Origin: an uncultured Gammaproteobacteria bacterium
GTDB lineage: Bacteria > Pseudomonadota > Gammaproteobacteria > Pseudomonadales > Pseudohongiellaceae
Direction: 5' to 3'
Length of the DNA stretch: 64,000 nucleotides
Assembly (NCBI GenBank): GCA_903862645.1
Contig: CAIOZF010000098.1
Span: 1-64,000, forward strand
Shown here: in pieces, positions 27,561 through 36,892 of the stretch
Numbering within the stretch: the first letter of the stretch is position 1
How the letters are laid out: every line of letters begins with the position of its first letter
Position numbers and translations under genes: made by a program
The notes under the pieces: model-generated
Told to the model about the DNA's origin: nothing
What the model saw: the letters and a program-made list of their open reading frames with translations, nothing else
Database searches by the model: none

Positions 27561-28199
27561 TCACGGAGCCAGACGTTCAACGTTCCATTGCTCGCCTGCC
27601 TGCAGCGTGTACTCGAATCGATCATGCAGACGGTGCTGGCCACCCTGCCAGAACTCGATCTGCTGCGGGCGCACACGATAGCCCCCCCAGAACTCGGGCA
27701 GCGGTATCTCTCCCTGTTCGAACTTGCGGCTGATGGCATCGAACTGCTGCAGCAGCACCTCTTTGGATGCCAGTGGCCGACTCTGCGCGGAAGCCCAGGC
27801 GGCCAGCTGACTCTCTCGGGGACGGGAGAGAAAATATTGCAGCGACTCGTCGGTCATCACTTTTTCGACCACTCCGCCGATCGCCACCTGACGTTCGATG
27901 GCGTGCCAGGGGAAGTGCAGGCTGACCTTGCTGTTGCAACTGATCTCACGAGCCTTGCGACTGTCGTAATTGGTGAAGAAGGTAAAACCCTTGTCATCGA
28001 TACCCTTCAGCAGCACGATCCGCTGACTCGGCTGACCATCGCGCCCGACCGTAGCAACGGTCATGGCATTGGCATCGGGCAACCCCATATCGATCGCTTC
28101 CTGCATCCAGCGCGCAAACAACTCGAGGGGATTGGTGGTGAGATCATTGTTGTCCAGCCCGCCCTTGAGATACTCACGACGTATTGCTTTGAAATCCAT
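27561..28199 (-). CDS. pdxH: Pyridoxamine/pyridoxine 5'-phosphate oxidase
   Basis: 212 aa from ATG 28199; the track counts an upstream GTG that gives 2 more residues. FMN- and PNP-binding features: AMTVATVGRDGQPSQRIVLLKG, FTFFTNYDSRKA, LHFPWHAIERQV and the C-terminal PEFWGGYRVRPQQIEFWQGGQHRLHDR. It oxidises PNP or PMP to PLP with O2. pdxJ, which makes PNP, lies about 7 kb away, so the last two steps are in this window. Confidence 0.96.
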   Translation of the reverse strand: MDFKAIRREYLKGGLDNNDLTTNPLELFARWMQEAIDMGLPDANAMTVATVGRDGQPSQRIVLLKGIDDKGFTFFTNYDSRKAREISCNSKVSLHFPWHAIERQVAIGGVVEKVMTDESLQYFLSRPRESQLAAWASAQSRPLASKEVLLQQFDAISRKFEQGEIPLPEFWGGYRVRPQQIEFWQGGQHRLHDRFEYTLQAGEQWNVERLAP

Positions 28200-28229
28200 A
28201 CTCACTCAATCCTTACAGACTCAAAATAG

Positions 28230-28844
28230 CTAATTCACGAACTCGCCATACTCCCATAACTGCTGGCGTATGGTGCCACGCGGGTAGTGGAAGGTACCCG
28301 GTCCATGCTTGTCATTGGCGAAGAATCCGCCAACGTACTTCTGACCGTCCGGCCATCGGTAAGTTCCTTGACCGCTGAAGAAATCATCCCGGAAATCCCC
28401 GGTGTAATTCTCAACATTCTCGGAGAGCCAGTGCTCGGTATACTTGTTCTCAGTCCAGTCATTCAACCCGAAAAAATAGGAGCCTTTGCCGTGCCGCAGA
28501 TTTTTTTTCCATTCGCCGATATACAGATCGCTCTTGCCATTGAAGTAAGTGCCACGTCCATTTTTTATACCTGCTTCCCAGTTACCGTCGTAATAAGCGC
28601 GCTCTGAGTAGGAAACCATTTCGGTCAACTTGCCACTACCGTGGTACAAACCATCCTTGAAATTGCCACGATAGACATTCGTGCCAAATGTGGTTTTTAT
28701 TTCCTGCGTTCCGTATCCGCTCTCACAGTCACCGAAGATGCACTGCCTGCTCAGTTCACGCAGCTCCTGCTCCTTTACAGCGAGTTGTGCGTGCGTCACA
28801 CCACTCAGCAGCACGATGAACAGGGCAGCTATAATTCTCATCAT
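28230..28844 (-). CDS. Periplasmic MORN-repeat protein
   Basis: 204 aa. A signal peptide MMRIIAALFIVLLSGVTHAQ precedes a short helical start, then about six MORN-type repeats (YRGNFKDGLYHGSG, YDGNWEAGIKNGRG, YIGEWKKNLRHGKG, YTGDFRDDFFSGQG, YVGGFFANDKHGPG). MORN repeats form extended beta-hairpin arrays often binding lipid or protein. Function unknown; the export signal places it in the periplasm. GAGGAG 6 nt before ATG. Confidence 0.85.
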   Translation of the reverse strand: MMRIIAALFIVLLSGVTHAQLAVKEQELRELSRQCIFGDCESGYGTQEIKTTFGTNVYRGNFKDGLYHGSGKLTEMVSYSERAYYDGNWEAGIKNGRGTYFNGKSDLYIGEWKKNLRHGKGSYFFGLNDWTENKYTEHWLSENVENYTGDFRDDFFSGQGTYRWPDGQKYVGGFFANDKHGPGTFHYPRGTIRQQLWEYGEFVN

Positions 28845-28886
28845 GATGATCTCCTCGATACCCGATCAAAAATTTTTAAAATCCTA

Positions 28887-31583
28887 TCAGCCAATATGAC
28901 GCAGCACAGTCAGCGGGCTGGTGTTGACTACTTTGCGCGTTGCCACCACTCCCAGCACAGCAATGACCAGCATCCCCAACACGGGACCAGCCAGCCACAC
29001 CCAGTAATGCAGTGCGAAATCCTGCTGGAATACGCGGGTCTGCAGGTAGTAAAGGCTTGCTTCCGCGCCCACCGTGGCAATCACGCCGGCAACCAGACCG
29101 ATGGTCGCAAACTCGATGAACAGACTGCTCAGGATGAGTTTGCGGCCGGCGCCAAGTGTACGCAGGATGGCGTTCTCGCGAAAGCGTTCATCCAGGGTCG
29201 CTGTCACACAGGCCAGCATCACCAGTGCACCACAGGCCAGCACCAGGAAGGCGATCAGCTCGATGGCAGAGGTTACCTGCGCGATGATGTTCTGGATCTG
29301 CTCGATCAGAGCATCGATCTCGATCACCACGATAGTCGGGAACAGCCCCAGCAATTCGTTGATGAGTGCCTTCTGTTCCTGCTCCATCAGAGCGGTGGAC
29401 AGATAGGTCCCTCCCAGCCCAGCCAACGTACCGGGGGAGAAGATCACAAAGAAGTTCGGCTGCATGTTGTCCCAGCGCACGGTACGCAGGCTTTGCACCT
29501 GTGTCTCAATCAACTGCCCCTGCCCCACGTCGAATTGAACGACATCACCGATCTTGGCGCCGAGGCGCTCCGCATAGTCCTGCTCCAGAGACACAAACCC
29601 GGGCTGGGGATTGTCAGTCCACCACTCCCCTTCCACAACCTGATTGTCTTTGGGCAGCTCGCTGGTCCAGGTAACCTGCCGGTTGCTGACTCGGCGCGGA
29701 CCATCCTGACTCTGTTCACCGTCAGCGCCATCAGCGCTTTGGCTATCAGCAGCCACGTCATCGGAATCGGCGTTGTCGAAGTCCTGATCACCGCCATCGG
29801 TACCGGCACTGCGCTCGGTCACATTGCTCTGTTCATCATTGTCCCTGACTGGACGCGGCTCCTCGCCATTGATGAGGGTGATGCCCGCACTCATCATCGG
29901 GAAGAATTGGTTTGGCTCAACACCGTTTTCGCGGAAGAAGGACTGTATGCCGACCACCTGCGGCTCGGTGACGTTCATCAGGAAGTGGTTGGGCGTGTTC
30001 TCCGGCAGTTGCGCCTGCCAGTCGGCAATCAGATCAGTGCGCAGCAGCGTCAGGATCAACAACGACATGATGGTCAAGGAGAACACCAGCACCTGCAGGA
30101 TATTCTGCTTGCGGCGACGACGGGTGGCCGACATTGCCAATTTCCAGGCACTGCCCGCCTTCATGCCGACGCTGTTGCTGGAGTGCAGCAGCAGCCAGGA
30201 GATAGCTGACAGCACGAGCACCACCCCCGCCACCGCGAGCACGATGATGGTGGTGAGCAAGACGTCCTGGCTGTACCAGAGCATCAGCACCAATGAACCT
30301 ATCAAGCCGACACCATAAGGCAGCCGGGCGCTCAGACTGTTTTCGTCCAGATCCTTGCGCAGCACCCGCAATGGCGAGGTATTGTGCAGAGCCAGCAACG
30401 GCGGCAGCGCGAAAGACAGCAGACAGATGATCGCCGTCAGCGACCCGATGATATACGGCGTGAATCCGGCCGGTGGCAACACGATTGGAATCACTGACGC
30501 CAGCGCCTTCAGGATCAGGGCGTGAATCGCCCAGCCGAGCACTGAACCTACCACGATGGCGATCACTCCCAGCACGATTTGGATGCTCAAGTAGATCGAC
30601 ATGATCTGGGACGATGTACAACCGAGGGTCTTGAGAATGGCGACGTAATCGAAATGACGCTCGCTGTACCGCCGCGCGGTCAATGCAATCGCCACCCCCG
30701 CCAACAACACAGCGAACAGACTGCCCAGCAGCAGAAAACTCTCGGCCTTGTTCAGAGCGTCAGCCACTTCAGCGCTCTCGTCACGCACGTCGCGCAGACG
30801 GAACTCGCCGCCGGTGCGCTCTTCGAGCCAGAGTCCGTAGTCCTTCAGTTCGGCTTCCTCGCCGGCAAACAGGTAACGATAACTCACCCTGCTGCCAACC
30901 TGGATTACCTGCGTGGCGGGGACATCGGCCAGGTTGAGCATCAGGCGCGGGCCGGCATTATCCATCATACCGCCCTGCTGACGGTCGGGTTCCTGAACAA
31001 TGATCCTGGTGACGCGCAGCGCCGCCTCGCCGACGTACACCGTGTCGCCGATATTGGCCCCGAGTGCGGGCATCACCCGCGACTCTACCCACACTTCACC
31101 GGCGGGCGGACCACCTGCAATCGGTGCGCCTGCAGTGAACGGCTGGTCAGCCACCACCAGCTGACCTCGCAGCGGATAGGCGTCGCTGACTGCCTTCGCG
31201 GAGACCAGCACGTTGCCGTTGTCTGAGAACACCATTGAACCGAAAGAGACGATTTCCGCCGTGCGCAAGTCGCGGCCACGGGCCTCGTCGAGCCACTCGG
31301 CAGGAGCCACACTGCGACCGCTGAGAACGCGGTCAGCGGCCAGCATGTTGGCAGACTCCCCCAGCAAGGCCTGCTCCAGCCGGTCTGTAAACAGCGCGAT
31401 ACCGGTCACGGACGTCACCGCCATGATCAGAGCCAGCAACAGCAGACGCAGTTCTCCGCCCTGCCAGTCCCGCCACAGCAGGCGTAAAGACAGCCGCAGC
31501 AGAGTCTCCAGCTTCAGAGGCTCGACCCGCACCTGCTGCCCGGTTACGTTCGTGACCGGAACGCTTTCCTGAACGCTAGGCAT
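28887..31583 (-). CDS. ybbP: ABC transporter permease, YbbP/FtsX type
   Basis: 898 aa from ATG 31583, which overlaps the ATPase stop by 8 nt; the track start is 12 codons upstream. Two FtsX-type halves: helices near 45-65 and 300-410, then a central span and a C-terminal group (AFLVLACGALVMLACV, GPVLGMLVIAVLG). It pairs with YbbA and belongs to the LolCE/MacB-like lipid or lipase-linked exporters. A long acidic, low-complexity insert (NEQS..DGGDQDFDNADSDD..) of about 60 residues is unusual. tesA is divergent, the usual order. Confidence 0.88.
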   Translation of the reverse strand: MPSVQESVPVTNVTGQQVRVEPLKLETLLRLSLRLLWRDWQGGELRLLLLALIMAVTSVTGIALFTDRLEQALLGESANMLAADRVLSGRSVAPAEWLDEARGRDLRTAEIVSFGSMVFSDNGNVLVSAKAVSDAYPLRGQLVVADQPFTAGAPIAGGPPAGEVWVESRVMPALGANIGDTVYVGEAALRVTRIIVQEPDRQQGGMMDNAGPRLMLNLADVPATQVIQVGSRVSYRYLFAGEEAELKDYGLWLEERTGGEFRLRDVRDESAEVADALNKAESFLLLGSLFAVLLAGVAIALTARRYSERHFDYVAILKTLGCTSSQIMSIYLSIQIVLGVIAIVVGSVLGWAIHALILKALASVIPIVLPPAGFTPYIIGSLTAIICLLSFALPPLLALHNTSPLRVLRKDLDENSLSARLPYGVGLIGSLVLMLWYSQDVLLTTIIVLAVAGVVLVLSAISWLLLHSSNSVGMKAGSAWKLAMSATRRRRKQNILQVLVFSLTIMSLLILTLLRTDLIADWQAQLPENTPNHFLMNVTEPQVVGIQSFFRENGVEPNQFFPMMSAGITLINGEEPRPVRDNDEQSNVTERSAGTDGGDQDFDNADSDDVAADSQSADGADGEQSQDGPRRVSNRQVTWTSELPKDNQVVEGEWWTDNPQPGFVSLEQDYAERLGAKIGDVVQFDVGQGQLIETQVQSLRTVRWDNMQPNFFVIFSPGTLAGLGGTYLSTALMEQEQKALINELLGLFPTIVVIEIDALIEQIQNIIAQVTSAIELIAFLVLACGALVMLACVTATLDERFRENAILRTLGAGRKLILSSLFIEFATIGLVAGVIATVGAEASLYYLQTRVFQQDFALHYWVWLAGPVLGMLVIAVLGVVATRKVVNTSPLTVLRHIG

Positions 31584-32286
31584 GGACGCTGCCTTCCGCA
31601 GCGACGGCTGCTGCAGCATTGAATTGGTCGCTTACCACTTCGCCGGCCACCAATCGGATGGTGCGATGGCACTTCTGTGCCAAGCGCTCATCGTGAGTAA
31701 CCAGCACCAGCGTCGTCGCATATTCCTTGTTGAGAGAGAACAACAGGTCGATGACCTTGCCGCCGGTTGCGCTGTCGAGGTTTCCGGTGGGTTCGTCGGC
31801 AAAAAGGATGCGCGCTTCCGAGGCGAAGGCTCGGGCTATCGCCACGCGCTGCTGCTCACCACCGGATAGTTGATTCGGATAATGATGACAGCGCTCGCCC
31901 AACCCTACCCGCGTCAGCAGTAGTGTGGCTTTCTCGCGGGCACTGCGATCATTCTTTAGTTCGATCGGCAGCATGACATTCTCCAGCGCCGTCAGACTCG
32001 GGAGCAGCTGAAAGGACTGAAACACGAACCCGACCAACTGCCCGCGCAGGACAGCGCGCTGCTCCTCGTCAAGCTCGCCCAGGCGATTGCCATTGAGGAT
32101 CACCTCGCCAGAACTGGCAGTATCCAGCCCAGCCATCAACCCCAGTAGAGTCGACTTGCCGGAACCAGAGGCCCCCACGATGGCGACTGTCTCCGCCATT
32201 TTCACCGCCAGAGAGATGCTCTTCAGGATCACCAGTTCACCTTCACTGGTGGTCACGCGCTTTACGAGGTTTTCGATTTTTATCAT
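31576..32286 (-). CDS. ybbA: ABC transporter ATP-binding protein YbbA
   Basis: 236 aa from ATG 32286 (AAGGA close upstream); the track adds 24 unlikely residues. Complete ATPase set: Walker A GASGSGKSTL, Q-loop FVFQSFQLLP, signature LSGGEQQRV, Walker B ILFADEPTGNLD and H-loop LVTHD. It belongs to the LolD/MacB-like family. Its stop overlaps the ybbP start. With divergent tesA it forms the conserved tesA-ybbA-ybbP locus. Confidence 0.93.
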   Translation of the reverse strand: MIKIENLVKRVTTSEGELVILKSISLAVKMAETVAIVGASGSGKSTLLGLMAGLDTASSGEVILNGNRLGELDEEQRAVLRGQLVGFVFQSFQLLPSLTALENVMLPIELKNDRSAREKATLLLTRVGLGERCHHYPNQLSGGEQQRVAIARAFASEARILFADEPTGNLDSATGGKVIDLLFSLNKEYATTLVLVTHDERLAQKCHRTIRLVAGEVVSDQFNAAAAVAAEGSVHA

Positions 32287-32492
32287 GAATCCTTGCCCTG
32301 TCCTGCCATTCTTGATTTTGAATTGAGTAATTGTCCTGAATACGCTCAGGAAGCGCAAATCGGTTCATCTGCGCACTCTTATCCACTACTGACCGGCAAT
32401 GCTCAGCAGCATTGAATAACCCGGACGGAAAGATTAAATTGCCTACTGACTCATTCACATACCCCACTCACGTAATACTCAAAACTCGACAC

Positions 32493-33170
32493 ATGACCGG
32501 TATTTCTGCAAAACATATCCTGCCACACCGCCTGCTCAATGGTTTGTTCATTCTGTGCAGCCTGCTTATGTTGGCGTTGCCCGCGAGCGCACAAGAGGAC
32601 TCGCCCGTGCTGCTGGTGTTTGGCGACAGCCTCAGCGCCGGCTACAGAATGAATGAAGAGGAAGGCTGGGTGGCGTTGCTGGCAGTCCGGCTGGAGCAGG
32701 AAGGTGCGAGTTTTCGCGTCGTCAACGCCAGTGTAAGCGGCGAAACCACTGACGGCGGCCTTGCGCGACTGCCTGCCGCACTTGCTACTCACAAGCCTGC
32801 CGTAGTTATCCTCGAACTCGGAGGGAACGATGGCCTGCGCGGCTTGCCCGTGGCCAGTATCAAGCAGAATTTGCTGCAGATGGTGACGTTGAGTCAGGCG
32901 GCCGGCGCACGGGTTATCCTGGCCGGCATTCAGATCCCCCCCAACTATGGCCCCCGCTACACCGGTCCCTTCACCAGTCAGTATCAGGAAATTGCAGAAG
33001 ATCTGGCGCTTCCGCTAATTCCCTTCCTGATCGATGGCATTGCGCAACAACCGGAGCTGATGCAGGACGACGGTATCCACCCCACGGCAGAAGCTCAAGT
33101 CAAAGTGCTGGAAAATGTCTGGCCGGTCCTGGCACCAGTGCTCAACGAAGTAAGTGCCGCCAACAGCTGA
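32493..33170 (+). CDS. tesA: Periplasmic arylesterase / thioesterase I
   Basis: 225 aa from ATG 32493, placed to give a clean signal peptide (LLNGLFILCSLLMLALPASA). SGNH hydrolase: block I FGDSLSAGY with the nucleophile Ser, block III GGND, and block V DGIHPTAEAQ with the catalytic Asp and His. TesA cleaves acyl-CoA/aryl esters and acts as lysophospholipase and protease I in the periplasm. Divergent from ybbA with about 200 nt of shared promoter space. Confidence 0.94.
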   Translation: MTGISAKHILPHRLLNGLFILCSLLMLALPASAQEDSPVLLVFGDSLSAGYRMNEEEGWVALLAVRLEQEGASFRVVNASVSGETTDGGLARLPAALATHKPAVVILELGGNDGLRGLPVASIKQNLLQMVTLSQAAGARVILAGIQIPPNYGPRYTGPFTSQYQEIAEDLALPLIPFLIDGIAQQPELMQDDGIHPTAEAQVKVLENVWPVLAPVLNEVSAANS

Positions 33171-33188
33171 ACCTGCAGATGCCAGTGC

Positions 33189-33587
33189 TCAGTGATCAAA
33201 ACAGATCTCGATATTGTCGACATTGACGATCTTGAAACCACGTTTGCGATACCAGTTCGTGAGAAACGCTGTCTCGCCTTTGACCTCGCCATAAAGACGG
33301 GTAACGCGATTGGATCTGCAAAATTCGAGCACCTCATCGAGCAGCGCAGAGCCCACACCCATGTGGCGGTAGTTTTGTGCCACCGCGATGTTCCGCAGGC
33401 AATAGCTGACGCCAGGGCCCAAACCATCATTCCAGGAAGGAACAGTGCGGCGTGCCACGCTGGGTCGACTCAATTCGGCAAAAGCGATGGAAGTGGGGCC
33501 GCTGTAAACGCGGAAGAATAATTGATCTGACAAACCAATAGGCTGCAGGATCTGCAAGTCCGGAACCGGACACTTCAAATTTCTCAT
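33189..33587 (-). CDS. GNAT family N-acetyltransferase
   Basis: 132 aa. Acetyl-CoA loop in RNIAVAQNYRHMGVGSALLDEVLEFC (R/Q-x-x-G-x-G/A) and the C-terminal beta-bulge strand FLTNWYRKRGFKIVNVD. Short for the family, with a truncated first beta sheet but an intact core. Acceptor unknown; small-molecule or protein acetylation are both possible. It is convergent with tesA. Confidence 0.82.
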   Translation of the reverse strand: MRNLKCPVPDLQILQPIGLSDQLFFRVYSGPTSIAFAELSRPSVARRTVPSWNDGLGPGVSYCLRNIAVAQNYRHMGVGSALLDEVLEFCRSNRVTRLYGEVKGETAFLTNWYRKRGFKIVNVDNIEICFDH

Positions 33588-33978
33588 GCTGCGCTGATTA
33601 CCAAAGGCTGTGAATTTTCAGGGCGCCGCTCACAAAGCGATAAACATCTGCGTGTACTTTGCCTTGCCTGGCAATCGGGCCGACCAAAATTAATCTGGCC
33701 AAAAAATCTTGTCTAGAAAAATCTGCTCTTTAGCCCTCTTTCAACCCAGAACGGGTTGCAGGAACATCCTCGGACATCCTCGGACATCCTCGGACATCCT
33801 CCACAACAATAGGGCGCCAAGATGAACTCCTGCAAAGTAATCGATCCTCCCCACCTCAGCACCATGAGCACCATTAGCACGACAGAGATTCCCGTAATGG
33901 CTTGCTCAGGAAAGCCAGCGATATCATCGAAATGTCGAGGACATGCCAAGGAACTGCAACGCGATGAGATAACGTGGG
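33588..33978. other. Intergenic interval with a decamer tandem repeat
   Basis: About 390 nt with no credible gene. The 78-aa minus-strand frame translates the repeat itself and lacks support. The only notable content is the repeat at 33761-33800. Confidence 0.5.
33761..33800 (+). repeat. Four tandem copies of a 10-bp unit
   Basis: Unit CGGACATCCT repeated three times, preceded by a GGAACATCCT variant, all in phase at period 10. Non-coding. Slippage prone; a period of 10 is close to the DNA helical turn, so protein binding is conceivable but not shown. Confidence 0.75.
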
Positions 33979-34608
33979 TTACTTATAGTGATTGCGACCG
34001 CCGCGTTCGTCTCTGCGATCGGCACGCTCTCTGTCGTAGTGCTCATCGTAGCGGTCGTTGTAGCGGTCGTCGCGACGCTCATCGTAATCATCGCGTTGAC
34101 TGTCACTAAGACGCCCGTCGTGCTGCAGACCAAAAGGAGCGTAAATGATCGGGGGTGCACGATGAATGACGATGCGGTCGGATTCGTAACGCGGAGCGTC
34201 CCAGCCACGCGTATAACTCACATAGCCACCGCTGATACTGTGAAACACCGACGTGATTCTGAGGTAGGTGTTGTGCACATGACGATAGTTGTAGTCGAGA
34301 TGGCTGCGGCGATATTGCCTCTCGAAGCGATCGTAGTACTTGGCCATCTCATTGTAGCGCGCCTGCAGATACTGTCTGTCACTGCGTCCGGCCAGCGCGT
34401 CACGAAAGCGGCGCGCCTCGCGGGCCAACTTTTCCGCATCGTCGCGCAAGGAGCCATAGACACCGGCATAATGCAGTTCGCGGGCAATCTCATAGCTGAT
34501 GTCTTCCAGATGACTTGCCTGTCTGAGGAGGCTGGCGTCATTGCCCATTGCCGGGGCGCCAAAGATGAGCAATCCCAGTACCAGCGTACCCAGTATTGTC
34601 GTTTTCAT
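33979..34608 (-). CDS. Secreted protein with Asp/Arg/Tyr/His-rich tail, unknown
   Basis: 209 aa from ATG 34608 (GAGAG before it). A signal peptide MKTTILGTLVLGLLIFGAPAMG is followed by a helical region (LEDISYEIARELHYAG, AEKLAREARRFRDAL, YYDRFERQYRRSH). The tail is built almost only of Asp, Arg, Tyr, His (RDDRYNDRYDEHYDRER). Such tails bind metal or nucleic acid, or are disordered. No family recognised; the helical part resembles small periplasmic coiled-coil proteins. Confidence 0.6.
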   Translation of the reverse strand: MKTTILGTLVLGLLIFGAPAMGNDASLLRQASHLEDISYEIARELHYAGVYGSLRDDAEKLAREARRFRDALAGRSDRQYLQARYNEMAKYYDRFERQYRRSHLDYNYRHVHNTYLRITSVFHSISGGYVSYTRGWDAPRYESDRIVIHRAPPIIYAPFGLQHDGRLSDSQRDDYDERRDDRYNDRYDEHYDRERADRRDERGGRNHYK

Positions 34609-34696
34609 GGTTGAGCTCTCTACAGAAGTTCCGCAAGGCTTTATTGCCCTCATGAGACCATTCTAAGCAGCTCAACTGAACTCGAACTGAATGGGG

Positions 34697-35425
34697 CTAC
34701 TCGCCGGTGATGGCGAGGTATTGGCGCACCACGTTATCGATCCCCTGCTCCAGAGATTCGACCACCAGTGCGTGACCGATGGAGACTTCGAGGATTGCGG
34801 GAATCTGCAGAAAGCGCGCGAGGTTGTGCAGATCCAGATCGTGCCCCGCGTTCAGCCCGATACCCAGTTCGCTGGCGCGTTGCGCGGCCGCACGGTAGGA
34901 CTCGAACACCGCTGCCTCCTGTGGCGTCCCAAAGGCGCGGGCATAGGCTTCGGTATACAGCTCGATGCGATCCGGGCCGACCTCCGGAACCTGCTCGACA
35001 GACTCGACTGATGGGTCCAGAAACAGGCTGCTGCGTACGCCCAGACCCCGCAGTTGTTCGAGCACATTGCGCAGCAGTGCCGCGTTGACACGCACGTCCC
35101 AGCCATGATCAGAAGTCAGTTGATCGGGGGCATCCGGCACCAGTGTGCACTGCGCTGGCCTTGCCCGAACGATCAAGTCCATGAATTCAGGCGAAGGGTA
35201 GCCTTCAATATTGAACTCCAAGCCAGGAAATTCACGCAGCAATGCAGTGATATCGACAACATCCTGGCGCGTCACATGGCGCTCATCCTGCCGTGGATGC
35301 ACGGTGATGCCTTTCACTCCCAGTCCGATGAGACGGCGCACAAAAAGCAGCACATCAGGAAAGTTGCGGCCTCGGGAATTACGCAGCAGCGCGATCTTGT
35401 TGACGTTCACACTCAGGATAGTCAT
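34697..35425 (-). CDS. pdxJ: Pyridoxine 5'-phosphate synthase
   Basis: 242 aa. TIM-barrel family sequence from the start: LSVNVNKIALLRNSRG, GITVHPRQDERH, FNIEGYPSPEF, CTLVPDAPDQLTSDHGWD, LNAGHDLDLHNL. It condenses 3-amino-2-oxopropyl phosphate and deoxyxylulose 5-phosphate to PNP, which PdxH then oxidises. In E. coli pdxJ sits behind recO; here it stands beside an alpha/beta hydrolase gene instead. Confidence 0.96.
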   Translation of the reverse strand: MTILSVNVNKIALLRNSRGRNFPDVLLFVRRLIGLGVKGITVHPRQDERHVTRQDVVDITALLREFPGLEFNIEGYPSPEFMDLIVRARPAQCTLVPDAPDQLTSDHGWDVRVNAALLRNVLEQLRGLGVRSSLFLDPSVESVEQVPEVGPDRIELYTEAYARAFGTPQEAAVFESYRAAAQRASELGIGLNAGHDLDLHNLARFLQIPAILEVSIGHALVVESLEQGIDNVVRQYLAITGE

Positions 35426-35446
35426 GGTTGGTTCCAGAGGCCGGAA

Positions 35447-36244
35447 TCAGGTCGATTCTGCAGAAGAGTCGGCTGCGGCAGGGTTGAGAAAATTGTGGAC
35501 AATGCGATAAAACGTCTGCGGTTTTTCTGCGTGCAACCAATGTCCGGTGTGCATGATGAGCTTGGTCTTCGCATGGGGAAAACGCCGCAGAATCTCTCCA
35601 CGATGCTGTTCGGTAATATAGTTCGACAAGGCGCCCTTGACGAACAGCACGGGCCCTTCGAAGACACCGTCTGCAGGCGGACGTTCGCGCAGACTTAAAT
35701 AGTTGGCCTGCAAAGCCGGCAGATTGATGCGCCAGTAGAAAACCCCGTCGGGTCTCTTCAGCAGGTTCGTCAGCAGAAACTGTCGGACCAGTTCGTCTTC
35801 TTCGTACTGCGCCAGTACCATGTCGGCGGCACTGCGGCTGCCAATGGTGGCAAGATCAATGGCCAGCAGTCCGTCGAAGATGCTGTCATGCTGCCCGGGA
35901 TAAGTCACGGGCGCAATATCGGCCACCACCAGTCTGTCGACCCGCTCGGAGACGCTGAGCGCTAGCTGCATCGCAACCTTGCCACCCATCGAATGACCGA
36001 GCAGATGACAGCGGGCAATGCCGTGGTCATCCATGAACTCCAGCACGTCCTGCGCCATGCAGGCGTAATTCATGTCGTCACTATGAGGCGAGCCCCCATG
36101 GTTGCGCAGATCGAGACCGATGACTGCAAAGTCTCTGGCCAGCTCGCGACTATGCCAGGCCCAGTTGCCCAGACTGCCGAACAGCCCATGCAGGATCAGC
36201 AGCGGTTCGCCTTGCGTGGAATATTGTTTGAAATGCAGTTTCAT
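35447..36244 (-). CDS. Alpha/beta hydrolase (YbfF-like esterase)
   Basis: 265 aa. Oxyanion loop LHGLFGSLGNW, nucleophile elbow GHSMGGKVA, and His in HTGHWLHAEKP. It is the YbfF-type esterase of broad acyl specificity, cytosolic. It reads in the same direction as pdxJ with 21 nt between, and bcp lies upstream 20 nt away, so bcp-ybfF-pdxJ may be one transcript. Confidence 0.85.
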   Translation of the reverse strand: MKLHFKQYSTQGEPLLILHGLFGSLGNWAWHSRELARDFAVIGLDLRNHGGSPHSDDMNYACMAQDVLEFMDDHGIARCHLLGHSMGGKVAMQLALSVSERVDRLVVADIAPVTYPGQHDSIFDGLLAIDLATIGSRSAADMVLAQYEEDELVRQFLLTNLLKRPDGVFYWRINLPALQANYLSLRERPPADGVFEGPVLFVKGALSNYITEQHRGEILRRFPHAKTKLIMHTGHWLHAEKPQTFYRIVHNFLNPAAADSSAEST

Positions 36245-36264
36245 CGATCTCTTAGAATTCCGTC

Positions 36265-36747
36265 TTACCCGGCGTTCGCGTGGTTTTTCAGCAGCGCCAG
36301 CACATCGTCGTGATGAGTCTTGGTCTGGACCTTGTCCATAATGTGCACAAGCCGCCCCTCCTTGTTAACAAAGAAACTGGTGCGCAGAATACCCATGAAC
36401 TCACGCCCCATGAATTTCTTCATTCCCCAGACCCCGTACTGCTCCGCCACCGCATGATCCGGATCCGAAAGAAGCGTGAAATTGAGTTCGTCGCGCTCGG
36501 CAAATTTCTTCAGACTCTTGACCGGGTCGGGGCTGACGGCGAGCACCACCGTGTTCAGTGCTGCCAGTTCGGCCTGCACATCACGCAGACCACAGGCCTG
36601 CACGGTACAACCAGGTGTCATGGCCTTGGGATAGAAATACAGCAATACGTTCTGCGTTCCGCGCAGGGCCGTGAGCTGCACAGGGCTCCCTTGCTGATCA
36701 CTGAGGATGAAGTCGGGAGCCAGGTTACCGATTTTTGGAAAGCTCAT
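36265..36747 (-). CDS. bcp: Thioredoxin-dependent peroxiredoxin Bcp
   Basis: 160 aa from ATG 36747. Peroxidatic Cys47 in AMTPGCTVQACG and resolving Cys52 five residues on, the BCP/PrxQ pattern. Other features: PDFILSDQQG start, YFYPKAMTPGC, GMKKFMGREFMGILRTSF. It reduces organic peroxides through thioredoxin. The track begins 32 codons too early. Confidence 0.94.
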   Translation of the reverse strand: MSFPKIGNLAPDFILSDQQGSPVQLTALRGTQNVLLYFYPKAMTPGCTVQACGLRDVQAELAALNTVVLAVSPDPVKSLKKFAERDELNFTLLSDPDHAVAEQYGVWGMKKFMGREFMGILRTSFFVNKEGRLVHIMDKVQTKTHHDDVLALLKNHANAG

Positions 36748-36892
36748 ACAGGGAATCCTGAAAGGTTGCAGAATTGAGTTGGCAGCGCCAGTGCGACGGC
36801 ATTGCGGGCGGCCATTATATCCGTGTGCCGAGCACACAGTCATCGCTTTCCGTGCCGCTTCAGTGTGTGATGGCGACCCCTTCTAGCGGCTC

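Noticed and set aside
28641-30209. 522-aa plus-strand ORF opposite ybbP
   Set aside because: His/Gln-rich shadow with no recognisable domain; ybbP and the MORN gene explain the region.
33713-33949. 78-aa minus-strand ORF across the decamer repeat
   Set aside because: Its sequence is mostly translated repeat and it lacks a start context.
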